Source: Solimonas soli DSM 21787 (GTDB taxonomy: Bacteria; Pseudomonadota; Gammaproteobacteria; Nevskiales; Nevskiaceae). Taken from it: a stretch of 43,669 nt of DNA. Below the pieces are notes generated by a model. It was given only the letters and a program-made list of their open reading frames with translations, was not told the origin of the DNA and searched no databases. Below are positions 1 to 8,230 of this stretch, piece after piece. The position numbers and the translations under genes were made by a program. The stretch is taken from NCBI RefSeq assembly GCF_000474945.1, contig NZ_AXDW01000023.1, positions 1 to 43,669 on the forward strand. The letters are read 5' to 3'. Within the stretch, counting starts at the first letter, position 1, and each line of letters opens with the position of its first letter.

Positions 1-318
1 CGCCTTCGGTGGCGTCGTCGGCGCCTTGCTCTGCGCGGTGATCGCGTGCGCCGGCGGCGGCGTCGCAATGTTGATCTCCGGCGGCGGCACGAACGGCGGC
101 GGTGGCTCCTCGAGCTTCGGCGGCGGCGGCGGCGGTGGCTCGTCCGGCGGCTTCACTTCTTCGATGATCTTCGTTTCGATGGGCGCCGGCAGAATCTCGA
201 TCGCCTTGCGCGCCAGTCCGGACACCAGCGCCCAGATCAGCAGAGCGTGGAAAATCACCACGCCCGCAAGACCGATCATCCGGCGACTGTTGTCTGGCTG
301 CGCTTGTCCCAGCTGCAT
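1..318 (-). CDS. tonB: Energy transducer TonB, N-terminal part (cut by window edge)
   Basis: The first 106 codons are present and the C-terminal periplasmic domain lies beyond the left edge. The protein starts M-Q-L-G-Q-A-Q-P-D-N, followed by one hydrophobic segment (about residues 14-36, the uncleaved inner-membrane anchor). A proline-rich stretch follows, with E-E-V-K-P-P and P-P-P-P-P-P runs, typical of the periplasm-spanning region of TonB. Known role of the family: transmits proton-motive force from ExbBD to outer-membrane receptors. The ATG lies 15 nt after the OmpA-like stop with a GGAG upstream, so it is probably co-transcribed with the OmpA-like protein and the TonB-dependent receptor upstream. 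That suggests a dedicated transducer for this locus rather than the housekeeping copy (inference). Confidence 0.85.
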   Translation of the reverse strand, partial: MQLGQAQPDNSRRMIGLAGVVIFHALLIWALVSGLARKAIEILPAPIETKIIEEVKPPDEPPPPPPPKLEEPPPPFVPPPEINIATPPPAHAITAQSKAPTTPPKA

Positions 319-333
319 GGCTTGGCTCCGGCC

Positions 334-1632
334 TTACTGCGCAGCAGGGACTTCGGAGGACGGATCAGGAATTTCCGGATCCCTCGCTGCTTCAGGCGCG
401 GAAGCTTCGGGCGCCGCCCCTGCACTCGGCGCAGGCGCCTCGATCGCGCCATCCGCGGTCGGCACCGGCGTCACCGCAGTCGAGCCCGTGGAACCGGTGA
501 TCTTCAGCTCCACTCGGCGATTCAGCTCACGGCCTTCGTCCGTGTCGTTGTCGGCGATCGGTTGCGACTCTCCGTAACCGACGGCGCTCATGCGCGAGGC
601 CTCGACGCCGTGCTCGGCGAGGTACTGCATTACCGCACGCGCACGCTCTTCCGACAACTTCTGGTTATAGCTGTCGCTGCCCTTCGAGTCCGTGTGACCA
701 CCAATCTCGAACTGAATACCAGGAGCCGCCTGCAGCGCCGCGACCACATCGTCGAGGATCGTCTTCGCATTCAGCGTCAGCGTCGCCCTGTCGAAGTCGA
801 AATTCACGCCGCGCAGGACGATGGTGTCGCCCGCCGCGCAGCCCGACAGATCCGCCTTCTGCCCCGGCTCCGGTGTCTTGCACGGCGGCGGCAGCGGACA
901 GCCCACCTCGTTCACCTGCGTGCCCGGCGGCGTGTTCGGACACTGATCTTTATCATCCGTCACGCCATCACCATCACTGTCTGCGGGCGGCGCCAGCGGC
1001 ACGACGGCAACTGGCGCTTTCACCTCGGCCGGCTCAGCCGCCTTGATGCCAAGCGGCAGCTGCAGGCCGACATTGATCAGCGTGTCGTTGAAGCGCCGCG
1101 GAATGTCATAGTCGATGTCGGCGTCTTTTTGATGACGATAGCGCTGGCTGATCCGGTAGCGCGCTTCTGCACGCAGCGCGAAATCGTAAGCACCAATCTT
1201 CAGTGGCAGCAGATAGCCAACTCCCGCGTTACCATTGACTGTATGCGAATGAACGTCGCTGTCCCGTCCGGGATAATTGCTGTATTCGAGGCCGCCCGCG
1301 CCTACCGTGAGGAAAAGTGACGGCAGCGATTTCAGCGGGAACAGCAATCCGTTGACGGTAAAGCCCAGCTGCTTCGTTCCTTCGAGATCGGCGTAAACGC
1401 CGCCGACCTCCATTGCATAAAATTCCTTGCGGAAGCCAAGCATAAGCACGCCGCCGAACCCTGCGGACAACTCGCTCTTGTCCGAAATAACGTAGCTTGC
1501 CATCGGCGACACGTAGCCACCGTGGAGCAGAGGCGAACTCTCCGCACCATCCGTTTCGGCAGCAAAGGACCCGGATGCAGCTGCGGATAGAGAAACGGCG
1601 AGCAGCGTAGAGCGCACAGTTAAACTTTTCAT
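334..1632 (-). CDS. OmpA-family outer-membrane protein with TSP3 calcium-type repeat
   Basis: A 432-residue protein with a signal peptide (basic start, hydrophobic core, A-A-S-G-S-F-A-A around 17-25). Next comes a predicted beta-barrel (about 30-215), then an acidic thrombospondin type-3-like linker (D-S-D-G-D-G-V-T-D-D, about 220-245). The C-terminal OmpA peptidoglycan-binding domain (about 270-378) has G-H-T-D-S-K-G and N-Q-K-L-S-E-E-R-A. It ends in an unusual Ala/Pro/Glu-rich tail of about 55 residues. Role: anchors the outer membrane to peptidoglycan, and the barrel may form a pore. It lies 22 nt downstream of the TonB-dependent receptor and has a strong GGGAGGAG ribosome site, so the two are likely one operon. 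Whether it helps uptake of the island's substrate is inference. Confidence 0.88.
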   Translation of the reverse strand: MKSLTVRSTLLAVSLSAAASGSFAAETDGAESSPLLHGGYVSPMASYVISDKSELSAGFGGVLMLGFRKEFYAMEVGGVYADLEGTKQLGFTVNGLLFPLKSLPSLFLTVGAGGLEYSNYPGRDSDVHSHTVNGNAGVGYLLPLKIGAYDFALRAEARYRISQRYRHQKDADIDYDIPRRFNDTLINVGLQLPLGIKAAEPAEVKAPVAVVPLAPPADSDGDGVTDDKDQCPNTPPGTQVNEVGCPLPPPCKTPEPGQKADLSGCAAGDTIVLRGVNFDFDRATLTLNAKTILDDVVAALQAAPGIQFEIGGHTDSKGSDSYNQKLSEERARAVMQYLAEHGVEASRMSAVGYGESQPIADNDTDEGRELNRRVELKITGSTGSTAVTPVPTADGAIEAPAPSAGAAPEASAPEAARDPEIPDPSSEVPAAQ

Positions 1633-1654
1633 TTTTTCTCCTCCCTACCTAGGC

Positions 1655-4180
1655 CTAAAATTTCCAGTCCAGAACGACGCCCACGACGCGGGGCGGCGCT
1701 ACGGCGTAGTTGGGACCGAAGTCCGTCACCAGCAGGCCATTGGTGTAGAAGGTTTCGCTGAGGTTCTCTCCGAAAACCTTGACGCCCATGTCCCAGGGGT
1801 CGTAGTGAAACGAGATATGCGCGCCGACGGTGTGATAGGCGGGCTGCTCGTAGTCCGGATCGTTCGAGGCCGTGTAAAAGAAGCCGCTGTTGTAGTAGTA
1901 GTTCGCGCCGATCTCCAGGCTGCCCATGTCAAAGCCCCAGGTCTTGGTCAGCGCCAGCGATCCCGACCACTTCGGCGTCCTGACCTGGCGGTTGCCGGTG
2001 TAGTCGTTGTTGGAGCTGAAGATCTTGGTCGTCTTGTTGTAGCCGGAGCCGTGCGGATAGCTGGTGTAGATGGCGTCGATGTAGGCGCCGTTGAGCGTCA
2101 TCGCCACGCCGTTCAGCAACGACGGGAACAGCAGCGAGGTCAGGTCGAAGTCGATGCCCCTGGACCGCGCGTTGCCGGCGTTCTCGAACGATACGGCACC
2201 GCCGTTCAGCAGGGACACAAACTGCGTCTGCAGATCCGAGATGTCATACCAGAACGCCGCCGTGCTCAGGCGCGTGGTCTGGTCGAACAGGGTCGTCTTC
2301 AGGCCGACCTCGTACGCCGTGGTGTTCTCCGGCTTGACGTAGGCCGGCCGCAGGTAGATGGCGAACGCGTTGTAGGCGTGCGCCTTGAGCGCCTTCTGCC
2401 AGCTGGCATAGATCAGCGTGTCGTCATCGAACGGATGGAAGTCGAGCGCGACTTTCGGCTTGAAGCCCTTGGTCGTGCTGGACAGCGGTTCTGGTTGAAC
2501 GCCGTCGCGCCCCTTCTTCCAGTCTATGACCGTCAGCGGCTGCGGCAGGTCGAGCACCTGCACGCGCGTCTTCGATTCCTTGACGCCCCGCTCCTCCGAC
2601 TGATAGCGGCCGCCGAGCGTCAGCGAGACCCAGTCGGTGAGCTTGGCGGTGATCTGCAGGTACTCGGACAGCGATTTCGTTTCGACGAGCGCCACGTTCG
2701 AGATGCTGTAGAACGGCACGCCCGGCGACGGAATGCCGAGGTTATCCAGGAGGCCGCCGAGGAAGCTGCCGGGGCCGAAGGCGTTTTCGAGCGCGTCGGA
2801 CAGCCCCAGCGGAAGATTGATGCCGGCGGCGCTCAGCTTGCGCGGATCGAGATTGGCGACGGTCAACTTGATCGGATCGAAGCCCTGCTGGTTGTGGTAG
2901 AAGAACACGCCGCCGGTCACGGTCAGCCAGTCCGAGCCCGGCGTTCCCTGGTTGGACAACAGCTGCAGCTCCGCTTCCTGGATATTGCCGTAGTGGACCG
3001 GGATGTCGAACGACACCAGCGGGCGTATCGACCCGTCGAAGTCGTAGTTGTACGGCGCCTCGTGATGCTGGTCGCTGCCGATGATCTTGACGTCCAGCCA
3101 GTCGAAGTTCTTGAGAATCTCGCCCGAGTACACCGTGCTGTCGGTGTCCAGGTACAGCCGCTCGTCGACGTGGGTCTCGTACTTGTCGGCCGGCTGCACG
3201 CCGAGCAGGCGCCCGAGCGGGCTCGGGTCCAGGTTGGACGGCATCGCGCCGTTGATCTGGCCGTGCGTGCGCATGAACGCGAACTTCATGTCGAGATCGT
3301 CGAGCGGCGCCCAGCGGACTTTGGCCCTTACGCCAGAACCGATTTCACGAAATAGAGGTTTTCCGGCGCTCGTGCTGCCTTCCAAATACGAATCTCCACT
3401 GTTGTAGAAGGCACTAAGATTGACGGCGAAGTTATCTGTGAGAGGAAGATTCGTGTAAAGACGATTCTTGTATGTATTAAAGCTCTGATATCCAGTTTCT
3501 ATTTGAGTCTCGGAATTGAAGAAATCGGGATCTTTCGTGATCACGTTGATGGCGCCACCTACCGCGTTGCGCCCAAACAGCGTGCCCTGAGGACCTTTCA
3601 AAACCTCCACTCGTTTCACCGCGCCGAATTCCTGGATGACGGAGGGGGTGAATGAGTAGTAGACGCCATCCACATACGCCGCCACGCTGGGGTCGGCTGT
3701 CAGCCATGCGTCGGTGCCGACACCGCGTATGAAGACCGTCGAAAATCCCGCCTGGCTGCCAACATCCATGCCGGGAACGATCTTGGCGAGGCCCATCTGG
3801 TCGCTAACGCCGCGCGCCTCGAGGGCCTCTGGACTAAAGGCCTGGACCGAGATTGGCACGCTCATCAGCGCCTCTTCACGCTTCTGTGCTGTCACGATGA
3901 CCTCCTCCACCATCCGGCTCACCGGCGCGGAACGGCCGGATTTCTCTACCGGCGGCGGCGGCTCATCACCTAATCCGATGGAGGGCAGCTGCTCCGCGGG
4001 AGGTTCCTGTGCGGCGCTATCGGCGTTTTCCGGCAACGACGATTCCTCAGTCGAAAAGGTCGCGGAATCGCCACCCCCCTCTGAAGCCGGCGCGCCGGTT
4101 TGCGTATCAGCCTGTGCCGCTGCACGGTTGGCCAGAAGCGCCAGCATTATCGCTGTGGCAATTCGTAATGTTATGGACAT
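1655..4180 (-). CDS. TonB-dependent receptor (first copy)
   Basis: An 841-residue outer-membrane receptor. A signal peptide (about 1-23) is followed by a low-complexity acidic/Pro stretch, then the TonB box region E-E-V-I-V-T-A-Q-K at 92-100 and a plug domain (F-I-R-G-V-G, G-P-Q-G-T-L-F-G-R-N-A-V-G-G-A-I-N). A long beta-barrel follows and ends in the outer-membrane signature L-D-W-K-F. An earlier in-frame ATG (4198) contains the GGAGGAG ribosome site of the ATG at 4180, so 4180 is preferred. Family role: active uptake of large or poorly permeable compounds. Sequence type resembles the FyuA/IroN-like receptors common in sphingomonads and gammaproteobacterial hydrocarbon and steroid degraders. 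The ligand is unknown; position beside a catabolic cluster argues for the growth substrate rather than iron. Confidence 0.92.
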   Translation of the reverse strand: MSITLRIATAIMLALLANRAAAQADTQTGAPASEGGGDSATFSTEESSLPENADSAAQEPPAEQLPSIGLGDEPPPPVEKSGRSAPVSRMVEEVIVTAQKREEALMSVPISVQAFSPEALEARGVSDQMGLAKIVPGMDVGSQAGFSTVFIRGVGTDAWLTADPSVAAYVDGVYYSFTPSVIQEFGAVKRVEVLKGPQGTLFGRNAVGGAINVITKDPDFFNSETQIETGYQSFNTYKNRLYTNLPLTDNFAVNLSAFYNSGDSYLEGSTSAGKPLFREIGSGVRAKVRWAPLDDLDMKFAFMRTHGQINGAMPSNLDPSPLGRLLGVQPADKYETHVDERLYLDTDSTVYSGEILKNFDWLDVKIIGSDQHHEAPYNYDFDGSIRPLVSFDIPVHYGNIQEAELQLLSNQGTPGSDWLTVTGGVFFYHNQQGFDPIKLTVANLDPRKLSAAGINLPLGLSDALENAFGPGSFLGGLLDNLGIPSPGVPFYSISNVALVETKSLSEYLQITAKLTDWVSLTLGGRYQSEERGVKESKTRVQVLDLPQPLTVIDWKKGRDGVQPEPLSSTTKGFKPKVALDFHPFDDDTLIYASWQKALKAHAYNAFAIYLRPAYVKPENTTAYEVGLKTTLFDQTTRLSTAAFWYDISDLQTQFVSLLNGGAVSFENAGNARSRGIDFDLTSLLFPSLLNGVAMTLNGAYIDAIYTSYPHGSGYNKTTKIFSSNNDYTGNRQVRTPKWSGSLALTKTWGFDMGSLEIGANYYYNSGFFYTASNDPDYEQPAYHTVGAHISFHYDPWDMGVKVFGENLSETFYTNGLLVTDFGPNYAVAPPRVVGVVLDWKF

Positions 4181-4219
4181 GAAACCCGTCTCCTCCATTT
4201 GTATGGATTTACTGTTTGA

Positions 4220-4231
4220 TGAACGTGTTCA
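4220..4231. promoter_or_regulatory. Inverted repeat upstream of the first receptor
   Basis: TGAAC-GT-GTTCA is a perfect 5-bp inverted repeat about 40 nt upstream of the receptor start, in the 145-nt gap before the CoA-transferase. It could be a regulator half-site pair. No convincing -35/-10 pair was found, and such short repeats arise by chance. Confidence 0.25.
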
Positions 4232-4325
4232 ACGCCTCGCACGTCACATCATTCCCCGGACGCATCACTCATTCCTCAACCTGCGCCCCAACTCAACACC
4301 TATGTCTACCTGCGATTCCTCTTCA

Positions 4326-5531
4326 TCAAATGGCGCCAGCCCGACGCAAGCTCTCGATTTGGCCCTGCGACAGATTCAGCAATTCTTGTAAGACCTCCTC
4401 CGTATCGGCACCGAGTTCCGGTGCCGGTTGGATGGGGTATTCGTCGGCATTGCCGAGCCGCGGAAAAACGCCAGGCATCTTCACGTCACCCAGCTTGGGA
4501 TGGTGCATCGTGACAATCGAGCCGCGAGCCTGATAATGCGGATCACGCACGATATCCTCGACGCCGTACACCAAGGCATGCGGAACGCCCGCCTCTGTAA
4601 GCTGTGCGCAGACTGCATCGACCGCCTGTGTCTTAATCCATTCGGCGACGATGCCATTGATCGCTTCGTAATGACGGACACGTTCGGCGTGCGTCGCGTA
4701 GCGGGGGTCGTCCACCAGCTCCGGACGCTTCATCGCCGCGCACAGGCGCGAGAAGACGTTGTTCGCCGCGATCGTCAGCGCGATGTAACGCCCGTCTGCC
4801 GTCAGATAATGATCTCCGGGAGACGCGGCGAAGTGTGAATTGCCTCTGCGCTCTCGCTGAATGCCAAGTTTATCGTAGGCGGTCACCATCACGTCCGTGA
4901 ATCGGAATACGGATTCGTACAGAGAGACGTCGATCTGCCGGCCGCCGGCCTTCCCCACGTCGCGCGCATAAAGCGCGAGCATTACGGCGAATGCTCCCAT
5001 CATGGCGCCCTGGTAGTCGGCGATGGCCGTGCCGGGCCTGACCGGCGGGCGATCCGGGAAGCCCGTCATGTTGAGGAAGCCAGCGAACGCGAGCGCAATT
5101 CGGTCATAAGCGGGCCGCATCGAATAAGGCCCTGTCTGGCCGAAACCTGAAACGCGCAGCATGATGAGGCGTGGATTGATCGCCTTGAGCTGCTCCCAGC
5201 CGACATTCCACTTCTCCATCGTACCGGGGCGGAAATTCTCGATCAGCACGTCGGCATGCGCGACCAGTTCGCGCAGCAGTTCCTGGCCTTCCGGAACGTG
5301 CAAATCCAGGGTTATCGATTTCTTGTTACGCCCCTCCACCACCCAATAAAGGCTTTCGCCCTCGCAGAAGGGCCCCGAATGACGGATGGGATCTCCCTTG
5401 CCGGGCTGCTCGAGCTTGATGACTTCGGCACCGAAGTCGGCGAGCAGGGTGCCGGCCACCGGACCCGCCACCATCGTGCCGACCTCGAGAACTCGAATGC
5501 CCGACAGAGGACGTTTGTCGCCTTCCTTCAC
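4326..5531 (-). CDS. CaiB/BaiF-type (class III) CoA-transferase, copy 1
   Basis: A 401-residue protein beginning near L-S-G-I-R-V-L-E-V-G with the family pattern A-G-P-x-A-G-T-L-L-A-D-F-G-A-E-V-I-K-L-E and E-N-F-R-P-G-T-M. The catalytic aspartate is D172 (A-I-A-D-Y-Q-G). Known function: moves CoA between carboxylic acids through an aspartyl-CoA thioester. The GTG at 5531 sits 6 nt after AGGAGG; a GTG eight codons upstream (5555) is possible but has no such site. The gene is divergent from the thiolase and has its own predicted promoter at 5591-5620. It likely activates an acid intermediate of the pathway using succinyl-CoA or acetyl-CoA (inference). Three such enzymes occur in the window and their substrates cannot be told apart. 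Confidence 0.9.
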   Translation of the reverse strand: MKEGDKRPLSGIRVLEVGTMVAGPVAGTLLADFGAEVIKLEQPGKGDPIRHSGPFCEGESLYWVVEGRNKKSITLDLHVPEGQELLRELVAHADVLIENFRPGTMEKWNVGWEQLKAINPRLIMLRVSGFGQTGPYSMRPAYDRIALAFAGFLNMTGFPDRPPVRPGTAIADYQGAMMGAFAVMLALYARDVGKAGGRQIDVSLYESVFRFTDVMVTAYDKLGIQRERRGNSHFAASPGDHYLTADGRYIALTIAANNVFSRLCAAMKRPELVDDPRYATHAERVRHYEAINGIVAEWIKTQAVDAVCAQLTEAGVPHALVYGVEDIVRDPHYQARGSIVTMHHPKLGDVKMPGVFPRLGNADEYPIQPAPELGADTEEVLQELLNLSQGQIESLRRAGAI

Positions 5532-5590
5532 CCTTGACCTCCTCGCGCGAATCACCGATCTGTCCGGTTCGATTCGTTTTTGTCATTTCT

Positions 5591-5620
5591 GGTATATTAC
5601 TTTACGATCACCGTCGACAA
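5591..5620 (-). promoter_or_regulatory. Predicted sigma-70-like promoter of CoA-transferase 1
   Basis: Read on the minus strand: TTGTCG (5620-5615), 18 nt, TATACC (5596-5591), followed by AGAAATG. It lies about 60 nt before the GTG start. The -10 and its flanks are nearly identical to the element before the amidohydrolase at 39,359-39,379. Confidence 0.45.
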
Positions 5621-5653
5621 CTTACAAGCCCACCGCTTCAAAAAGAAGGGATG

Positions 5654-6859
5654 ATGATCTACGCGTTCATATGCGATGCCGTTCGCACTCCGATCGGCCG
5701 CTACGGCGGCTCACTTTCATCTGTTCGTACAGACGATCTATCTGCAATATCAGTTGCGCATCTTCTTCGGAAGAATCCATCACTGAACATGGCGGCCATC
5801 GACGAGGTGTTCCTCGGCTGCGCCAACCAGGCGGGCGAGGACAATCGCAACGTGGCGCGCATGGCGCTGTTGCTCGCCGGCCTTCCGGAGTCTGTGCCTG
5901 GCGTAACGGTGAATCGCCTGTGCGGTTCCGGCGCAGAAGCGGTTGGCCAGGCCGCCCGCGCGATACAGGCGGGTGAAATCGACATGGCGATCGCGGGCGG
6001 TGTGGAGTCGATGAGCCGCGCACCCTACGTGCTGGGCAAGTCTGCGGCGGCCTTCGATCGATCCCTGCAACTGGAGGACACGACGATGGGATGGCGCTTC
6101 GTCAACCCCGTATTCCGTTCAAGGTTCGGGGTCGATACGATGCCGCAGACCGCCGAGACGCTAGCCCGTGAGCGAGGAATCAGTCGTGCCGATCAGGATG
6201 CGTTTTCCCTGCGCAGTCACCAGCGTGCCGTCCGCGCACAGCAATCTGGCTTTTTTGCGGCGGAAATCGTCCCAGTCAGCGTATCGATAGGCAAGGGCGA
6301 TGCAGGTCTGTTTATGGAAGACGAGCATCCGCGCAAGGATGCGTCCCTGGAACGGCTCGCCGTGCTCAGGTCGCTGTTTCCTCCGGACGGCACGGTCAGC
6401 GCAGGCAACTCGTCCGGGATCAACGATGGCGCCGCGGCCATGATCGTTGCAAGCGAAGCGGCGGCAGCGCGCAACGGTTTGAAGGTACAGGCCCGATGCC
6501 TCGGCATGGCGACGGCCGGCGTGGAGCCTCGCATCATGGGCATCGGGCCGGTGCCCGCCGTCCGCAAGCTCCTGGCCCGGCTCAAGCTGTCGATCGGAGA
6601 TTTCGATACCATCGAGATCAACGAGGCATTCGCCGCGCAAAGCCTTGCCGTACTGCGGGATCTGGGCCTTCCCGACGATGCTCAACATGTGAATCCCAAT
6701 GGCGGAGCGATCGCCCTGGGACATCCGCTCGGCATGAGCGGTGCGCGCCTCGTGCAGACGGCCGTCCATCAGCTCGGCAGAACCTCCGGAAAGCGCGCGC
6801 TTGTCGCGATGTGCATCGGCGTCGGCCAAGGCATCGCTCTGGCGTTCGAGCGTGTCTAA
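5654..6859 (+). CDS. Thiolase, PcaF/PaaJ-like acetyl-CoA acyltransferase
   Basis: A 401-residue thiolase, the usual length. The acyl-accepting cysteine is C90 in N-R-L-C-G-S-G. Other signatures are G-G-V-E-S-M-S-R-A-P-Y-V, I-N-E-A-F-A-A-Q, N-P-N-G-G-A-I-A-L-G-H-P with the catalytic His, and C-I-G-V-G-Q-G with the second Cys. The block L-E-D-T-T-M-G-W-R-F-V-N-P is characteristic of beta-ketoadipyl-CoA thiolases (PcaF/PaaJ). This suggests cleavage of a 3-oxo-dicarboxyl-CoA or similar to acetyl-CoA plus a shortened acyl-CoA. Two ATGs are adjacent (5651, 5654); the second is better spaced from AGAAGGG. The gene is single, divergent from CoA-transferase 1, convergent with the dehydrogenase downstream, and ends just before a large palindrome. 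Confidence 0.92.
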   Translation: MIYAFICDAVRTPIGRYGGSLSSVRTDDLSAISVAHLLRKNPSLNMAAIDEVFLGCANQAGEDNRNVARMALLLAGLPESVPGVTVNRLCGSGAEAVGQAARAIQAGEIDMAIAGGVESMSRAPYVLGKSAAAFDRSLQLEDTTMGWRFVNPVFRSRFGVDTMPQTAETLARERGISRADQDAFSLRSHQRAVRAQQSGFFAAEIVPVSVSIGKGDAGLFMEDEHPRKDASLERLAVLRSLFPPDGTVSAGNSSGINDGAAAMIVASEAAAARNGLKVQARCLGMATAGVEPRIMGIGPVPAVRKLLARLKLSIGDFDTIEINEAFAAQSLAVLRDLGLPDDAQHVNPNGGAIALGHPLGMSGARLVQTAVHQLGRTSGKRALVAMCIGVGQGIALAFERV

Positions 6860-6873
6860 GGCAAGGCGCCGCC

Positions 6874-6901
6874 GCGCCTCCGGGCCGCGGCCCGGAGGCG
6901 C
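6874..6901. terminator. Perfect 28-nt palindrome between convergent genes
   Basis: GCGCCTCCGGGCC is followed by two bases and then its exact reverse complement, so 13 base pairs can form around a CCGCGG centre. It fills the 47-nt gap between the stops of the thiolase (plus) and the dehydrogenase (minus). No T-run follows on either strand, so it would act as a strong hairpin or transcription barrier in both directions rather than a textbook intrinsic terminator. Confidence 0.65.
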
Positions 6902-6906
6902 TCCTG

Positions 6907-8175
6907 TCAGCCGGCGGCCAGCCTGAGTAGCGCTGGCGAAGGTGCGAAGTCGGGACCGAGCTTGCTTTCGAGCCGCTGCAGCGCTTTGACGACGCGGTCG
7001 AGTCCCAGACAGCGCGCATAGTACATCGGCCCACCGCGCCGGCGCGGCCAGCCGTAGCCATTGATCCAGACGACGTCGATATCTTCTTCGCTGCTCGCGA
7101 TGCCTTCGTCGAGGATGCGCGCCGCCTCGTTGATCATCGGAAAGAGGCAGCGCTGCAGGATTTCCTCATCGCTGATCGGCGCGCGGGCGATGCCGTGGCG
7201 CGCCGAGAAATCGAGAATCAGCTGCTCAACCAGCGTTGAGTTCCGCCGCCGCCTGTCGCTGTCGTAATCGTAGTATCCAGCGCCAGCCTTCTGGCCGTGA
7301 CGGCCCATCTCGTTGAGTACCTCACGTACCGTCGCAGAGCGCGAATCCGCCTTCGACCAGCCTAGATCGAGGCCCGCCAGATCAGCCATTGCGAACGGCC
7401 CCATGGGGAATCCGAACGCGGTGAACACGCGATCGACGTCCCAAGGCATCGCGCCTTCCAAGATCAGGCGCTCGGACTCGCGCCGCCGCTGCGCCAGCAT
7501 GCGGTTGCCGACGAATCCGTAGCACACTCCGACGACTACTGGAATCTTGCCGATCGCGCCGGCCAATTCGACGCAGGCGTCGACGACCGCAGTGGCGGTC
7601 CGTTCGGCGCGGACGATCTCCACCAGCTTCATGATGTTGGCCGGCGAAAAGAAATGCAGTCCCAGAACCGACTCCGGTCGGCGTGTTACAGCAGCGATCT
7701 CGTTGATGTCGAGATAGGAAGTGTTGGTCGCCAGCACCGCGCCCGGTTTGGCGATGGCATCGAGCTGCGTGAACACTGCGCGCTTGACCTCCATCGTCTC
7801 GAACACCGCCTCGATGATCAGGTCGCTGTCCGCCAGATCCTGCATCTGCGTCGAAATTCGCAGGCACTGCATGCGCGCCGCTACGCTGGCGTCGGTGAGA
7901 CGTCCTTTCTTGACTGCGCTGTCGTAGTTGCGCCGGATCGCCGTCACGCCGCGATCGAGCGCGGTCTTTGTGGTGTCGACGAGCGTGACTGGCAGGCCGA
8001 TGTTCAGGAAGTTCATCGCGATGCCGCTGCCCATCGTGCCGGCGCCGATCACACCCACTGCGCTGATTGAGGGGCGCTCGGCGAGCAGACTGCCGGCTGT
8101 CCAGGACCGGCACTCGGCACGGTCGATGTAGGCCAGCGCCTCGGCATCTGCCGTCGTCGTTTCATTCATATCCAT
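6907..8175 (-). CDS. 3-hydroxyacyl-CoA dehydrogenase, FadJ/FadB-like without hydratase domain
   Basis: 422 residues. After an N-terminal leader of about 40 residues comes the NAD-binding motif G-A-G-T-M-G-S-G, then I-E-A-V-F-E, the catalytic His in L-H-F-F-S-P-A-N, and two C-terminal 3HCDH helical domains. The leader (L-L-A-E-R-P before the Rossmann fold) resembles the linker that joins hydratase and dehydrogenase halves in FadB/FadJ, and the dehydrogenase also has FadB-type W-I-N-G-Y-G-W-P. So this looks like the C-terminal two thirds of a multifunctional beta-oxidation protein used alone. It oxidises L-3-hydroxyacyl-CoA to 3-oxoacyl-CoA with NAD+. The ATG at 8175 follows a GGAG; ATG 8169 and an upstream start at 8202 are alternatives. 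It is the last gene of the long minus-strand run. Confidence 0.88.
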   Translation of the reverse strand: MDMNETTTADAEALAYIDRAECRSWTAGSLLAERPSISAVGVIGAGTMGSGIAMNFLNIGLPVTLVDTTKTALDRGVTAIRRNYDSAVKKGRLTDASVAARMQCLRISTQMQDLADSDLIIEAVFETMEVKRAVFTQLDAIAKPGAVLATNTSYLDINEIAAVTRRPESVLGLHFFSPANIMKLVEIVRAERTATAVVDACVELAGAIGKIPVVVGVCYGFVGNRMLAQRRRESERLILEGAMPWDVDRVFTAFGFPMGPFAMADLAGLDLGWSKADSRSATVREVLNEMGRHGQKAGAGYYDYDSDRRRRNSTLVEQLILDFSARHGIARAPISDEEILQRCLFPMINEAARILDEGIASSEEDIDVVWINGYGWPRRRGGPMYYARCLGLDRVVKALQRLESKLGPDFAPSPALLRLAAG

Positions 8176-8230
8176 GCTCGAATCTCCGGCGGAGCATTGC
8201 AATGTCTTGCGGTACGCGCCACGCTCCGTA

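Noticed and set aside
46-1320. 424-codon plus-strand frame opposite TonB and OmpA
   Set aside because: Starts with poly-Arg from the reverse complement of a poly-Pro TonB linker; not a gene.
1805-3355. 516-codon plus-strand frame antisense to the first receptor
   Set aside because: Arg/Val-rich shadow typical of GC-rich reverse complements; the receptor on the other strand is unmistakable.
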